A stretch of 64,000 nt of DNA. It comes from Pseudarcicella hirudinis (GTDB taxonomy: Bacteria > Bacteroidota > Bacteroidia > Cytophagales > Spirosomataceae). Every line of letters begins with the position of its first letter. The stretch's first letter is position 1. The translations under genes were made by a program, and so were the position numbers. Under the pieces are notes generated by a model that was given only the letters and a program-made list of their open reading frames with translations, searched no databases and was not told the DNA's origin. Location: assembly GCF_900115665.1 (NCBI RefSeq), contig NZ_FOXH01000022.1:1-64000 (forward strand), in the 5' to 3' direction. Positions 42,971 through 52,705 of the stretch are shown one piece after another.

Positions 42971-45007
42971 ATGTTGAAAAAACTAATTACAATCTCATTC
43001 CTGCTTTTATCTCACAGTTGTTTACTTTTTGCACAGGAAGAATGGACCGTAACCGCCAACAACATCAACCCCGGTAATTATTATGGGGTAACCGTTGCAA
43101 ATGGCATGATCGGAATCGTTTCATCTGCCGAGCCTCTGAAAGTAAAAGACGTGGTATTAAACGGTGCTTTTGATACTTACGGACGCGGAAGGGTATCCAA
43201 TATTCTTAAGACATTCGACTTTGCGAATATGGACCTGGACGTTGATGGCAGAAGGTTATCAAGGGCCGAAATTTCCAATTATGTTCAGGTGCTGAACATG
43301 AAAAATGCTTCTCTTACCACAACACTTGATTACAAAGACAAACTGTCTGTAAAGTACACGGTCAGAGCCTTAAGACATTTGCCTTTTACAGCCATGATAG
43401 ATGTGGAACTGACTGCCAAAAAAGATTGCGAGGTTACTCCGCACAGCATTATGTCTGCCCCGGATATGCTGAGAGATGTCAAGAATTTTTATCACCTCAT
43501 TGACAGGCCTCATGCTCTGATTCCGCTCTTGACCTCTGTCGCAAAATCTCCTACCGGAAAACTGACCCTGGCAGCTTCAAACTCTTTTATTTTTGAAGAG
43601 CCAAGAGGAAAAGAACCTCAGCTGATTCATGAGGAATGGGATTATGGCCTTCATCGTCTGAAGTTTACCAAAAAACTTTCAGCCGGAGAAAAATACACTT
43701 TTACCATTGTAGGCTCTACCATCTCTTCAGAGCATGTAGCTGATCCGCAAAATGAAGCTGAACGTCTGACCATTTTTGCAGCTCTGGAGAAAAAAGACAG
43801 ACTTTTAAAACGTCATCAGGAAGCATGGGATAAACTCTGGGAGTCAGATATCAAAATTGAAGGAGATGATGAAGCTCAGAAAGCCTCTCATTTTGCCCTT
43901 TATCATTTATACTCATTTTGCAGAGAAGGCCAGGCTTACAGCCTTTCACCGATGGGTTTATCAGGTTTAGGATATAACGGACACGTTTTCTGGGATACAG
44001 AAATCTGGATGTACCCTCCGATTCTGATATTGCACCCTGAAATGGCCAGATCTCTTCTGGAATATCGTTTTGAAAGACTCGAAGCGGCAAAAGCCAATGC
44101 AAAATCACATGGTTATAAAGGAGCAATGTTCCCCTGGGAATCTGATGACGAAGGACAGGAAGCCACTCCGGTCTGGGCGCTTACCGGCCCGTTCCAGCAT
44201 CATATCACTGCAGATGTAGGTTTTGCCTTCTGGAAATATTATGCGGTCACCAAAGACAAAGAATGGCTGCGAACACGAGGGTATCCTTTATTGAAAGAAG
44301 TGGCAGATTTCTGGGCCAGCAGAGTAGAAAAAGGAGCTGATGGCAAATATCATATTATCAATGTAGTATGTGCTGATGAATGGGCTGAGAATGTGGATGA
44401 TAATGCCTATACAAACGGTATTGTTAAAGAAGTGTTACAATATGCTACCGATGCGGCGGATGATCTGAAAATGAAGGCTGATCCTAAATGGGAAGATATC
44501 ATGGATAACCTGGTCATCTGGAAAAACAGTGAGGGCGTCACAAAAGAGCATGCCACTTACAACGGAGAAACCATTAAACAGGCGGATGTTAATTTGCTGG
44601 CCTACCCATTGCATGTAATCACAGACCCGGCTGCTATCAAAAAAGACCTTGATTATTATGAAAGCAGATATTCACCGGATGGCCCTGCGATGTCTCTGGC
44701 AATTCTGAGTATTTTGAATACCCGTCTGGGAAATCCGGAAAAAGGCTATGAATGGTTTGTGAAAAGCTATAAACCGAATCAGGTACCACCGTTTGGCGTT
44801 TTGGCTGAAACAGCCGGAGGTACCAATCCTTATTTTGCTACGGGTGCAGGAGGTTTTCTTCAGACCTTATTAAATGGTTTCGGAGGATTAGAAATTGACG
44901 AAAATGGCATCGAACAACGTAAAACCAAGCTTCCGTCTAAATGGAAATCCCTGACAATCACAGGAGTAGGCCCTGAAAAGAAAACTTATACGGTTAAAAA
45001 CAAGTAA
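42971..45007 (+). CDS. GH65 glycoside hydrolase/phosphorylase
   Basis: A 678-residue exported enzyme (signal peptide ending LLFAQ) of family GH65, (alpha/alpha)6 barrel. It has FWDTEIWMYPPILILHPEMARSLLEYRFERLEAAKANAKSHGYKGAMFPWESDDEG, then HITADVGFAFWKYY and ADEWAENVDDNAYTNGI, where the Glu of ADEWAE is the expected general acid. Most GH65 members are cytoplasmic phosphorylases; exported Bacteroidota members include kojibiose-type hydrolases (Flavobacterium johnsoniae FjGH65A, recalled). Export suggests hydrolysis here. How an alpha-glucosidase-type activity would help RG-I use is unclear, so it may belong to a different sugar. Confidence 0.85.
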   Translation: MLKKLITISFLLLSHSCLLFAQEEWTVTANNINPGNYYGVTVANGMIGIVSSAEPLKVKDVVLNGAFDTYGRGRVSNILKTFDFANMDLDVDGRRLSRAEISNYVQVLNMKNASLTTTLDYKDKLSVKYTVRALRHLPFTAMIDVELTAKKDCEVTPHSIMSAPDMLRDVKNFYHLIDRPHALIPLLTSVAKSPTGKLTLAASNSFIFEEPRGKEPQLIHEEWDYGLHRLKFTKKLSAGEKYTFTIVGSTISSEHVADPQNEAERLTIFAALEKKDRLLKRHQEAWDKLWESDIKIEGDDEAQKASHFALYHLYSFCREGQAYSLSPMGLSGLGYNGHVFWDTEIWMYPPILILHPEMARSLLEYRFERLEAAKANAKSHGYKGAMFPWESDDEGQEATPVWALTGPFQHHITADVGFAFWKYYAVTKDKEWLRTRGYPLLKEVADFWASRVEKGADGKYHIINVVCADEWAENVDDNAYTNGIVKEVLQYATDAADDLKMKADPKWEDIMDNLVIWKNSEGVTKEHATYNGETIKQADVNLLAYPLHVITDPAAIKKDLDYYESRYSPDGPAMSLAILSILNTRLGNPEKGYEWFVKSYKPNQVPPFGVLAETAGGTNPYFATGAGGFLQTLLNGFGGLEIDENGIEQRKTKLPSKWKSLTITGVGPEKKTYTVKNK

Positions 45008-45011
45008 CTAA

Positions 45012-45055
45012 AATGAACCCTTAGAAGTCAGATGTCTTACTTCTAAGGGTTTTCT
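45012..45055. terminator. Terminator between GH65 and AraC genes
   Basis: AACCCTTAGAAGT pairs perfectly (13 bp) with ACTTCTAAGGGTT across a 10-nt loop, followed by T-rich sequence. It lies between convergent genes. Confidence 0.85.
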
Positions 45056-45070
45056 TCTTTTTCTGAAATG

Positions 45071-45952
45071 TTATTTCTTCCTTTTTCTTCTCCAATATTC
45101 CTGCTGGTATTGTAAAGGCGTTTTTTGAGTAATGGCCTTAAAATGCCGGTTAAAGTTTGAAGAATTATTAAAACCACTGTCAAAACAAATCTGACTGACA
45201 CTCAGATTTCCATCAATCAATAGTTTGCAGGCATGTCCGACCCTGACTTCCAGAAGAAGCTGAGAATAGGTTTTATTGGTTCTTGACTTGAAATACCTGC
45301 AAAACGAAGTCGGGCTCATATTGGCAACTTCTGCTACTTCTTCCAGGGAAATCTTCTTTTCAAAATTGATCAGTGTATAGTTATAAATCTGGTTAAGCCT
45401 CTGGTTATCCAGATCATCAAGCGAAAATTCAAAGTTGGTCGGAGAAATCAAGCTGATATCATCAGAAGAGGCAAGGATTTTCAGAATTTTCAGCAAATGA
45501 ATAATTCTGTCCAGTCCATCCATTCCAATCATTTCTTCCATCAGAACCCTTACTTTTTCCTTTGTTTCTCCTTCCACATGCAAACCTGACTTTGCGCTTT
45601 CCAAAAGGTTATAAATCGCCTTTAATTCCGGAAGATTGCCAAAACGTTCTCCCCACAAATCAGGCAAAAAATGAATCACTTTTGATTCGGCAAACAGACC
45701 TGCCCGACCCTGATGATATTTTTCTTCACATCTCCACATATGAGGCAGATTTGAACCTACCATTACCATATGATCTTCAGAGAAATTTTCAATGCTTTCC
45801 CCGATAAACTGGGTTCCGGATCCTTTTTCGATATGCAACAATTCTATCTCAGGATGATAATGCCAGTGATTATAAAAAAATGGCACAACATCCCGGCGAA
45901 TACTGAAAGAAAGCTCTGGTTTTAAAGGAACCTTCAGAAATTGTGGTTTCAT
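45071..45952 (-). CDS. AraC-family transcriptional regulator
   Basis: 293 residues: an N-terminal cupin-like sensor (about 20-110, with HWHYHPEIELLHIEKGSGTQFIGE) and a C-terminal double helix-turn-helix (about 195-290: ISLEEVAEVANMSPTSFCRYFKSRTNKTYSQLLLEVRVGHACKLLIDGNLSVSQICFDSGFNNSSNFNRHFKAITQKTPLQYQQEY), the full AraC/XylS signature. Sugar sensing is typical for this architecture. It lies at the end of the pectin locus, convergent with GH65, and could control it. Confidence 0.92.
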   Translation of the reverse strand: MKPQFLKVPLKPELSFSIRRDVVPFFYNHWHYHPEIELLHIEKGSGTQFIGESIENFSEDHMVMVGSNLPHMWRCEEKYHQGRAGLFAESKVIHFLPDLWGERFGNLPELKAIYNLLESAKSGLHVEGETKEKVRVLMEEMIGMDGLDRIIHLLKILKILASSDDISLISPTNFEFSLDDLDNQRLNQIYNYTLINFEKKISLEEVAEVANMSPTSFCRYFKSRTNKTYSQLLLEVRVGHACKLLIDGNLSVSQICFDSGFNNSSNFNRHFKAITQKTPLQYQQEYWRRKRKK

Positions 45953-46073
45953 TGTTCAATTTTGATGAAATTCAACATAAATATACAATAATTAACCTCC
46001 CTTTTTAATATTTATGATAAAATAGTACGAAAATAAGCTAATTGCTTGAAAGTTTTATTGCTCGAATCAGTTC

Positions 46074-46081
46074 TATCTTTG
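46074..46081 (+). promoter_or_regulatory. -7 element of the ECF sigma factor gene
   Basis: TATCTTTG matches TAnnTTTG. The expected transcription start near 46086 lies after an in-frame upstream start at 46046, which supports ATG 46142. No good TTTG -33 box at 20 nt. Confidence 0.6.
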
Positions 46082-46141
46082 TATCGAAAGTACAAAACAA
46101 TATTTGTTAAATACAATATAACCCAGAGATTCATTGTGGCC

Positions 46142-46714
46142 ATGAAAACGACCCGTTCTTCCAAATCAATTCTTGCATTGCCTGATGTTGAGCTCTGGGA
46201 TTGTCTTCGTCAGGGAGACAAAGAGGTGTTCAACTTCATCTATCAGCAGTATAACAGACCGCTGTACAGATATGGATCTCAGTTTACGTATGACCGTGCT
46301 TTACTTGAAGACTCAATTCATGATTTGTTTCTTGAAATCTGGGAAAAACATGACAGACTGAGTCCGGTTGACTCGATTAAATTTTATTTATTCAGGTCTA
46401 TCAAAAACAATTTGGTAAGAAGGTTGGTGAAGGCTAAAAACTTCAGTCCAATCTATGAAACGGAGGTTTATGAACATTTCTCACAAGAATGTTCACACGA
46501 GCACAGGCTTATTGAAAATGAGCACAACCAGGAGAAATTAAGAAAATTACAGGAATCGACCGCTTTATTGCCGAAAAGCCAGCGTGAGATTCTATACATG
46601 AAATACTTTACGAGAATGAGCTATGATGAAATTGCAGAAAAGAAGGCCATTAACCGGCAATCTGTCGCCAATTCATTATTCAGATCATTACAAAGGTTAA
46701 GAGAACAATTCTAG
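46142..46714 (+). CDS. ECF-type RNA polymerase sigma factor
   Basis: 190 residues with sigma region 2 (LRQGDKEVFNFIYQQYNRPLYRYGSQFTYDRALLEDSIHDLFLEIWEKHDRLSPVDSIKFYLFRSIKNNLVRRL) and region 4 (STALLPKSQREILYMKYFTRMSYDEIAEKKAINRQSVANSLFRSLQRLRE). It resembles the FecI-like sigma factors that accompany SusC genes in Bacteroidota, but no FecR anti-sigma gene or transporter is beside it, so it is an orphan. A perfect bidirectional terminator follows. Confidence 0.9.
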   Translation: MKTTRSSKSILALPDVELWDCLRQGDKEVFNFIYQQYNRPLYRYGSQFTYDRALLEDSIHDLFLEIWEKHDRLSPVDSIKFYLFRSIKNNLVRRLVKAKNFSPIYETEVYEHFSQECSHEHRLIENEHNQEKLRKLQESTALLPKSQREILYMKYFTRMSYDEIAEKKAINRQSVANSLFRSLQRLREQF

Positions 46715-46747
46715 GGTAAATAGTTGATTTTGGTTAATGTAATGACA

Positions 46748-46777
46748 AAAAATCCTGGATCATTGTCCAGGATTTTT
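46748..46777. terminator. Bidirectional intrinsic terminator
   Basis: AAAAATCCTGGA (46748-46759) and TCCAGGATTTTT (46766-46777) form a perfect 12-bp stem around TCATTG, between the convergent sigma factor and M28 peptidase genes. Confidence 0.92.
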
Positions 46778-46806
46778 CTTTTTCATACATTCCGCTGCGA
46801 ATACAA

Positions 46807-48180
46807 TCAGAAGTTTTTATCCAGCAGATAAATCAGAGATGCCATAGAAGCTGCACCAAGTTCCAATTCCCTCTGATTTACGTTTTCAAAACGGTCAATC
46901 GGTGTATGGTGATACTCAAAATATCTTTGAGAGTCAGGTTTAAAACCGATCAGAATCGTTCCTAAAGGTGCTAAAGGACCAATATCAGTTCCGCCGCCGC
47001 CTTTTCCGATTTCATGTAATCCGTAAGGATCCAGTAAATCTTTAAATGTAAGAATTTTTGTCAGGTCATTAGCAGAACCTCCCTGAATCCCGAAACCACG
47101 GGGTGTAAAACCTCCCGCATCCGATTCAATGGCAAACAAATGTTTCTCATTGTTTTGTTTAGCTAGTTCTGCATATTTCTGACCGCCTTTTACACCATTC
47201 TCCTCATTCATAAATAATACCGCACGAACAGTTCTCCTTGGCTTAATGCCCAGGTTTTTCATCAAACGCAATACTTCTATTGACTGTACGCAACCTGTTC
47301 CGTCATCATGAGCTCCTTCAGCCAGATCCCAGGAATCCAGGTGGCCTCCTACTACAATAAACTCATCAGGTTTTTCTGTTCCTTTTATTTCTCCAACCAC
47401 ATTATAAGAAAGTACATCCGGTAATGTCTCACAATTCTGTTTAAAATAAAACTGTAAAGAAGGGTTCTCCTTTAAACTTTTACTCAGTAACTCCGCAGCA
47501 TTAGTACTGATCGCCGCCGCAGGAATTAATGGAACGCCCGTTGCATAAACCATTGAGCCCGTATGAGGATGGTCATTCAGCGTACTGCTCAAGGAGCGGA
47601 CAATCATCCCGATTGCGCCTACCTTTGCCGCCTCATTAGCACCGCTTCTGCGCTGATCTCCGGCTCCGCCGTAAGCTTCAAAAGTGCTGATTTTTTTAGC
47701 ATCCATCGGGCGGTTGAAAAATACAATTTTACCTTTGCATTTGTCTTCTCCTAAAGCTCTGAGCTCCTGAAAATTATGTACTTCCACTACTTCAGCGGTA
47801 ATCCCTTTGGCAGGGGTAGCTACCGACCCACCCAATGCAACCAGAGGCACAGCAACTTTTTGTTTGTTATTAAGGATAAAAGCTTCTTCCTTTTTTCCAC
47901 GGACCCAATGAGGAACCATTACTTCCTGCAAAAAGACTCTGTCGAATCCTTGTTTTTCAAGCAGGTCTTTTGCCCATATCACAGCCTTTTCAGCTCCTTT
48001 GGAACCACTTAATCTCGGTCCGACTTCAGATGTAAGCTGACGAAGCCATTCGTATGACTTTCCATGTTCCAATACCTCATCATAAATTTTGCGGATGGTA
48101 AGAGAATCTTCTTTTTGTGCATGAGCCGTTCCTAAAGACAAACTCAAAAGTGTGGTAACCAGTAAAAAATGTTTTTTCAT
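46807..48180 (-). CDS. M28-family zinc peptidase
   Basis: A 457-residue exported metallopeptidase (signal peptide ending GTAHAQ). The two-zinc centre appears as GGHLDSWDLAEGAHDDGTG (His/Asp ligands), MNEENGVKGG (catalytic Glu pair) and ESDAGGF, with the late His in YFEYHHTPID. A PA-like insert lies around residues 110-230. Family members are aminopeptidases or carboxypeptidases (carboxypeptidase Q-like); this length and layout suit an aminopeptidase used in peptide scavenging. Confidence 0.9.
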   Translation of the reverse strand: MKKHFLLVTTLLSLSLGTAHAQKEDSLTIRKIYDEVLEHGKSYEWLRQLTSEVGPRLSGSKGAEKAVIWAKDLLEKQGFDRVFLQEVMVPHWVRGKKEEAFILNNKQKVAVPLVALGGSVATPAKGITAEVVEVHNFQELRALGEDKCKGKIVFFNRPMDAKKISTFEAYGGAGDQRRSGANEAAKVGAIGMIVRSLSSTLNDHPHTGSMVYATGVPLIPAAAISTNAAELLSKSLKENPSLQFYFKQNCETLPDVLSYNVVGEIKGTEKPDEFIVVGGHLDSWDLAEGAHDDGTGCVQSIEVLRLMKNLGIKPRRTVRAVLFMNEENGVKGGQKYAELAKQNNEKHLFAIESDAGGFTPRGFGIQGGSANDLTKILTFKDLLDPYGLHEIGKGGGGTDIGPLAPLGTILIGFKPDSQRYFEYHHTPIDRFENVNQRELELGAASMASLIYLLDKNF

Positions 48181-48309
48181 AAAATGTAAATAAATGGTAG
48201 TTAGAATTTGATAAAGTTTTGCATAAATGCCAATTCCCGGAATTTTTCCTGAAATTTGCCCTTAGTAACAAAGATATTCTATTGTCATTAAAATACATTA
48301 AAAAATCCA

Positions 48310-49062
48310 ATGCAAAACCCCTTATCATATCAGATACCTAAGATTTTTACAAATTTCCAGAATTTGATTGCAGCCCAGAGTACCCGTCTCGGCGGGGTAA
48401 GTAAAGAACCTTACAGCTCTTTGAATCTTGGTAAATCCACTGCCGATAATCCTGAGCATGTACTTCGGAACCGCGAGCTGTTTTTTGGCGGACTCGGCAT
48501 TTCATCTGACAGAATTGTACTCTCTCATCAGGTGCATGAAGACAAAGTTCTGGTGGCTGACCGGCCGGGTAATTTTGAAGGATATGATGCAATCATCACA
48601 AATACCAAAAATCTATTTCCTGCGGTATCAGTTGCTGACTGTACACCTGTATTAATTTATGATTCCGGGAAAAAAGCAGTGGCGTCTGTACATGCAGGCT
48701 GGCGGGGTACGGTAAAAGAAATCGTAATGAAAACACTTCAGACTATGGAAAGTCATTTCGGGACAACAGCTTCCGACTGTTTTGCCTTTATTGGTACCTG
48801 TATTGACGAATGTTCCTTTGAAGTCGGGCAGGAAGTTGCCGATGAATTTCCTGAAATTTTCAAGAGATTTGATAAAAACAAACAAAAATATTTCGTAGAT
48901 CTGAAAGCAGCCAATAAAGCTCAGCTAATGGCTTTCGGGATTCCGGAAAGCAATATTGAAATCTCAGATTTATCCACAATTCTTCATAATGACCGCTTCT
49001 TCTCACATCGTCTGGAAAAAGGTATTACCGGAAGAATGATGGCAGTAATCGGCTTAAAATAA
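48310..49062 (+). CDS. pgeF: PgeF/YfiH-family protein (peptidoglycan editing factor, purine nucleoside phosphorylase-like)
   Basis: A 250-residue cytoplasmic protein of the YfiH/LACC1 (DUF152) family. It contains AAQSTRLGGVSKEPYSSLNLG, the metal-site blocks VADCTPVLI and VHAGWRGTVKEIV, and FIGTCIDECSFEVGQEV, all conserved in the family. E. coli YfiH edits UDP-MurNAc precursors; other homologues phosphorolyse purine nucleosides. It is transcribed divergently from the M28 peptidase gene, 130 nt apart, and ends at an exceptionally strong terminator. Confidence 0.92.
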   Translation: MQNPLSYQIPKIFTNFQNLIAAQSTRLGGVSKEPYSSLNLGKSTADNPEHVLRNRELFFGGLGISSDRIVLSHQVHEDKVLVADRPGNFEGYDAIITNTKNLFPAVSVADCTPVLIYDSGKKAVASVHAGWRGTVKEIVMKTLQTMESHFGTTASDCFAFIGTCIDECSFEVGQEVADEFPEIFKRFDKNKQKYFVDLKAANKAQLMAFGIPESNIEISDLSTILHNDRFFSHRLEKGITGRMMAVIGLK

Positions 49063-49107
49063 GGTTATTCCTGTTTTCAGGTAAAAAATGCCCCGTTTCA
49101 ATATGCT

Positions 49108-49160
49108 TACAATCAAAAAGGGAATCGATCCGAAGTGGATCGATTCCCTTTTTGATTGTA
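49108..49160. terminator. Very long bidirectional terminator (24-bp perfect stem)
   Basis: Arms 49108-49131 and 49137-49160 are perfectly complementary over 24 bp around GAAGT and include A5 and T5 tracts. It lies between convergent pgeF and the TonB-dependent receptor gene. Confidence 0.92.
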
Positions 49161-49172
49161 CAGATGCTGGTT

Positions 49173-51677
49173 TTAGTTACCGGAACCTTTTACTCTGTTT
49201 TTCTCGTCTTCCAAACCTGTAGCTCTCTGACGTGCAGCAGCAACTTTGTTATTACCAAAACGGTAAGTGAAAGTCAAACGGGCTACACGGCTTTCCCAAC
49301 GGTTACTTACTTTAACATCTATATCGTTGAATACAAATGATCCGCGGAACTGATTCAACCAGAAAACGTCATTTACATTAAGTTTCAAAGTTGCTTTATT
49401 GTTCATCAGTTTCTTTTGCACACCCCATGAAATAGCTCCCATGCTGCGACCAGCCAGCTGACCTTCAATAAATGGTGCCTGATACCATCCGCTCAATTCC
49501 ATTGAATAGCCGTTAGGCAATGTAAACTGGTGAGAAGAGTTAAAAGTATATGACACAGTTGAAGCATCCAATGGTTTGTAAGTAGTTGTTGTTGAACCAT
49601 CCGAACCAAATACCACGTTAGGAATATCTCCTACATAGTGATTATAATAAACATTCAGGTAAGAGTTACTTGTCCACCATTTTGCAATTGGCACCGGAGC
49701 AGAAAAGGCGATTCCGATATTATCTACATGACCAATGTTTACTTTAGTCTGGTTTGTTGTTTTACGGGCATTGTCCTGTTCAAGGATATCTGTCATCACG
49801 TCATTGGTACGGCTAAAATTTAAAGTCGTCGTAAATGCATTCTTGTAAGTATGAGAGACTTCGATCGCATCAGTATATTGTGGCAATAAGAACTCATTAC
49901 CTCTCTGGAATGTATATGGATCCAGGAAGAAAAGGAATGGATTCAAATCTTCATAGCTCGGGCGGTCAATTCTGCGGCTGTAAGAATAACCTAGCTGATT
50001 GTTTTCTGATAACTTCTGACGGAAGAAGATACTCGGGAAGACGTTGGTATAATTTCTTTTCAACAAATCTTTCCCTCCTAAAGTACCCTGTCCATTGGTA
50101 TTCTCAACCCTGAAACCTATCTGTACCGATAATTTTTTAAACTCTTTTGAATAGTTCACGTAAGCTGCATTGATATTTTCATTGTAAACAAATACCCTTG
50201 TTCTCAATGGATCAGGAACAATTGTTTCATTATTTTCACCTTTCAGAAAGACAAAAGCCATGTCATTATCAGATTTCACAAAACTTGTTTTTGCCCCGGC
50301 TTCAAATTTTGCTTTGTTTTTCAAAGGCATTGTAAAGTCAAATTTTCCTGAATAAATATTAATTCCTGAGAGTGTCGTACCATTTTCATTTCTCACCTGT
50401 CTCAGAATGTTTTCACGGTCAAACTTGTTGGTGCGATATTTCTGATCCGTAGAATTATTATAATGTGCATAATCAAGATCGGCAGAAAATTCTTTTCCGG
50501 TAGAATCGTAAGTATGTTTGAAGTTAAGATTGGTAGAATAATTACTCCAGTCACTTGCAAAATCGCTCTTGGTAATTGAGGTAGTATCCAAAACAGCAGC
50601 AGCATTTTTAATCTGCGTATTATTGTCTCCAATTTGTCCCCAATGCCCGGTCATGCCATTAAAGAGTACCCCGATTGTATTTTTCTTATCTATGAAGAAA
50701 TCCGCTCCTGCTTTATACGAAACTGAATTACTTTTCTGGAGATTGTTACCAACCTGGTCAAAACCAGAGGTTTGAACCCCATTTTCAAAGAATTTCCGAC
50801 TGATATTCTGAGTTTGGAAACCATCACGGCCATTGGCAGAAACGTTTCCAAAAATGTTTACTTTTCCCTGGCGATAATTAAGGTTGATTCCGGCATTTTC
50901 CTTTGGAAACCAACGATCAAGTCCATAACCTATTCCGGCGTTAAGTGATCCGTTCAGACCCATATTCTGGTTTTTCTTTAACCTGATATTGATAATCCCG
51001 GCATTTCCGGCTGCATCATATTTTGCAGGAGGATTTGTCATGATCTCAATTTTATCCAGCTGGCTCGACTGCATATTTCTCAACATGTTTGCCAAATCAC
51101 TGGCCGACATATAGGTTGGTTTGCCGTCCAGCATTACCATAACTGATTGCTTTCCTTTTAAAGAGATGTTTCCATCCTTATCAACTGTCACGCCCGGTGC
51201 TTTTTCAAGTACTTCTATCGCACTGCTTCCGGCAGAAACGATTGAGTTTTCTACATTTACAACTGTTCTGTCTATTTGTTGTTCAATAAATGGTTTCTTG
51301 GCAACAACCTGAACTTCACCTAATTGCTTTGCATCTTCATTTAAAACAATATTCGGGAATTTGATTACTCTGTTTCCTTCTCCGATTGTGAAAGCCGGTG
51401 TAAAATATTTTTTGTATCCGACCTGGGAAACACTTAGTAAATAGTTTCCATCTGCAACGCTTTCTATTTCAAATTGTCCGTTTACGTCTGTTAAAGCCCC
51501 TTTTGCCAGGGTAGAATCTTTTGCTTTCAAAAGCATGATACTGGCAAATTCAACAATCTTTTTATTGTTGTCCACGATCTGACCGGTAATATTTCCTCTG
51601 GTTTGTGCTTGAGCAGTAAATCCTGCGTTAATTGATAGGATTGAGAGGAGTGTTAAAAAGTAAAATAAACGTTTCAT
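49173..51677 (-). CDS. TonB-dependent receptor, outer-membrane beta-barrel family
   Basis: An 834-residue outer-membrane protein. Signal peptide (ending TAQAQ), a carboxypeptidase-like domain (GNITGQIVDNNKKIVEFASIMLLKAKDSTLAKGALTDVNG), a plug region (AIEVLEKAPGVTVDKDGNISLKGKQSVMVMLDGKPTYMSASDLANMLRNMQSSQLDKIEIMTNPPAKYDAAGNAGIINIRLKK) and a barrel ending TFTYRFGNNK plus a short charged tail. The plug type is that of a widespread Bacteroidota group of unknown cargo, distinct from SusC. The start at 51677 begins the signal peptide; 13 residues of a longer frame are dropped. A single gene with its own terminator. Confidence 0.9.
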   Translation of the reverse strand: MKRLFYFLTLLSILSINAGFTAQAQTRGNITGQIVDNNKKIVEFASIMLLKAKDSTLAKGALTDVNGQFEIESVADGNYLLSVSQVGYKKYFTPAFTIGEGNRVIKFPNIVLNEDAKQLGEVQVVAKKPFIEQQIDRTVVNVENSIVSAGSSAIEVLEKAPGVTVDKDGNISLKGKQSVMVMLDGKPTYMSASDLANMLRNMQSSQLDKIEIMTNPPAKYDAAGNAGIINIRLKKNQNMGLNGSLNAGIGYGLDRWFPKENAGINLNYRQGKVNIFGNVSANGRDGFQTQNISRKFFENGVQTSGFDQVGNNLQKSNSVSYKAGADFFIDKKNTIGVLFNGMTGHWGQIGDNNTQIKNAAAVLDTTSITKSDFASDWSNYSTNLNFKHTYDSTGKEFSADLDYAHYNNSTDQKYRTNKFDRENILRQVRNENGTTLSGINIYSGKFDFTMPLKNKAKFEAGAKTSFVKSDNDMAFVFLKGENNETIVPDPLRTRVFVYNENINAAYVNYSKEFKKLSVQIGFRVENTNGQGTLGGKDLLKRNYTNVFPSIFFRQKLSENNQLGYSYSRRIDRPSYEDLNPFLFFLDPYTFQRGNEFLLPQYTDAIEVSHTYKNAFTTTLNFSRTNDVMTDILEQDNARKTTNQTKVNIGHVDNIGIAFSAPVPIAKWWTSNSYLNVYYNHYVGDIPNVVFGSDGSTTTTYKPLDASTVSYTFNSSHQFTLPNGYSMELSGWYQAPFIEGQLAGRSMGAISWGVQKKLMNNKATLKLNVNDVFWLNQFRGSFVFNDIDVKVSNRWESRVARLTFTYRFGNNKVAAARQRATGLEDEKNRVKGSGN

Positions 51678-52006
51678 CTGGTTGAGATATAAGGTATTTG
51701 TTTTATTCATGCCCAAAGTTCTTTATTTCACTAGTACCTTGCAATACAAACTACCTTTATAGGATGTATAAAATGATAAATGGTAGATTAGTCTTATGAA
51801 AGTTTTGGGAGCGTTTTCAGGGATATGATGCAGATGCCCCAAAAAAGGTTGCAGGCTGGACGGAAAAAAAATTACAAATTGCAGTATAAATACCAGAACT
51901 AAACTGAAATACTCAGCATGAAACCGGCAAATATCTATCAAAACACCAACTTTATCCATTTAAAAATCAACCACTTACCTCTAAACAAAAAATATAACTG
52001 AAAGTC

Positions 52007-52534
52007 ATGAATCTCAGGGAAGCAATTTTAGCTCAGCACTCAAAAGAGCAGGTAAACAAAATTGTAAGCTTTATAAATGGTGATCCGGAAAAATTTGCGG
52101 AATTAATGCATCTCTTTTTTGAGGGTGAATATCGGGTTACGCAACGGGCAGCATGGTCTATGAGTGACTGTGTACGCAAATGGCCGTATCTGCTAAACCC
52201 CTATTTTAAACAAATTCTGGAAAATCTGCTGAAACCGGATTTACATGATGCTATCAAAAGAAATAGCACCAGAATTTTGCAGGAGGTCGCCATCCCGGAA
52301 GATTTACATGGTCTTGCTGCTGAAATTTGCTTCGGTTACCTCGAAAAAAAGAGTGAGGCTGTGGCTATCAGAGCATTTGCCATGAAGATTTTATATAACC
52401 TTAGTTTGATTTATCCTGAATTGCAAAATGATTTAATTGTTCTTATCGAAGAACAATTACCTTATGAGTCTCCGGCCTTTACTAACAGAGGAAAGAAAAT
52501 TCTGGCGGGTTTTAAAAAGCGTGCAACTACGTAG
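52007..52534 (+). CDS. HEAT-repeat-like helical protein
   Basis: A 175-residue soluble protein built of helical pairs (EYRVTQRAAWSMSDCVRKWPYLL, LHDAIKRNSTRILQEVAIPEDLHG, SEAVAIRAFAMKILYNLSLIYPELQNDLIVLIEEQLPYESPAFTNRGKKILAGF), a pattern matching HEAT/ARM-type repeats. No enzymatic motif. Such small proteins usually mediate protein contacts, and some are DNA-alkylation-repair-like. Function unknown. A 39-bp tandem repeat begins 7 nt after its stop. Confidence 0.7.
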   Translation: MNLREAILAQHSKEQVNKIVSFINGDPEKFAELMHLFFEGEYRVTQRAAWSMSDCVRKWPYLLNPYFKQILENLLKPDLHDAIKRNSTRILQEVAIPEDLHGLAAEICFGYLEKKSEAVAIRAFAMKILYNLSLIYPELQNDLIVLIEEQLPYESPAFTNRGKKILAGFKKRATT

Positions 52535-52541
52535 GCATGTA

Positions 52542-52652
52542 ACCACATAGGAGCATAGGACACATAGAGACATACCTGTCACCACATAGGAGCATAGGGC
52601 ACATAGAGACATACCTGTCACCACATAGGAGCATAAGGACACATAGAGACAA
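52542..52652. repeat. 39-bp tandem repeat, nearly three copies
   Basis: Units at 52542-52580, 52581-52619 and 52620-52652 (partial), each built from ACCACATAGGAGCATAGG, ACACATAGAGAC and ATACCTGTC. Copies differ at one or two positions. A related single stretch, CACATAGGCATAGAGGGAAC, lies at about 26829-26848, so this is probably a dispersed intergenic repeat family of the genome. Confidence 0.85.
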
Positions 52653-52705
52653 TGCTTTTTGTTTGAAATCTTACTTTTCAAATCAAATTTATCTGACAAC
52701 AAAAA

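Noticed and set aside
51740-51790. Half-site CCTATAAA upstream of the TonB receptor gene as an operator
   Set aside because: The second half is absent at the required spacing.
52542-52652. CRISPR array
   Set aside because: Units are contiguous without variable spacers and there are no cas genes.
52457-52702. 81-codon minus-strand frame with repeated CSYVVTGMSLC
   Set aside because: It is only the translation of the 39-bp tandem repeat (39 is divisible by three, so the frame stays open).
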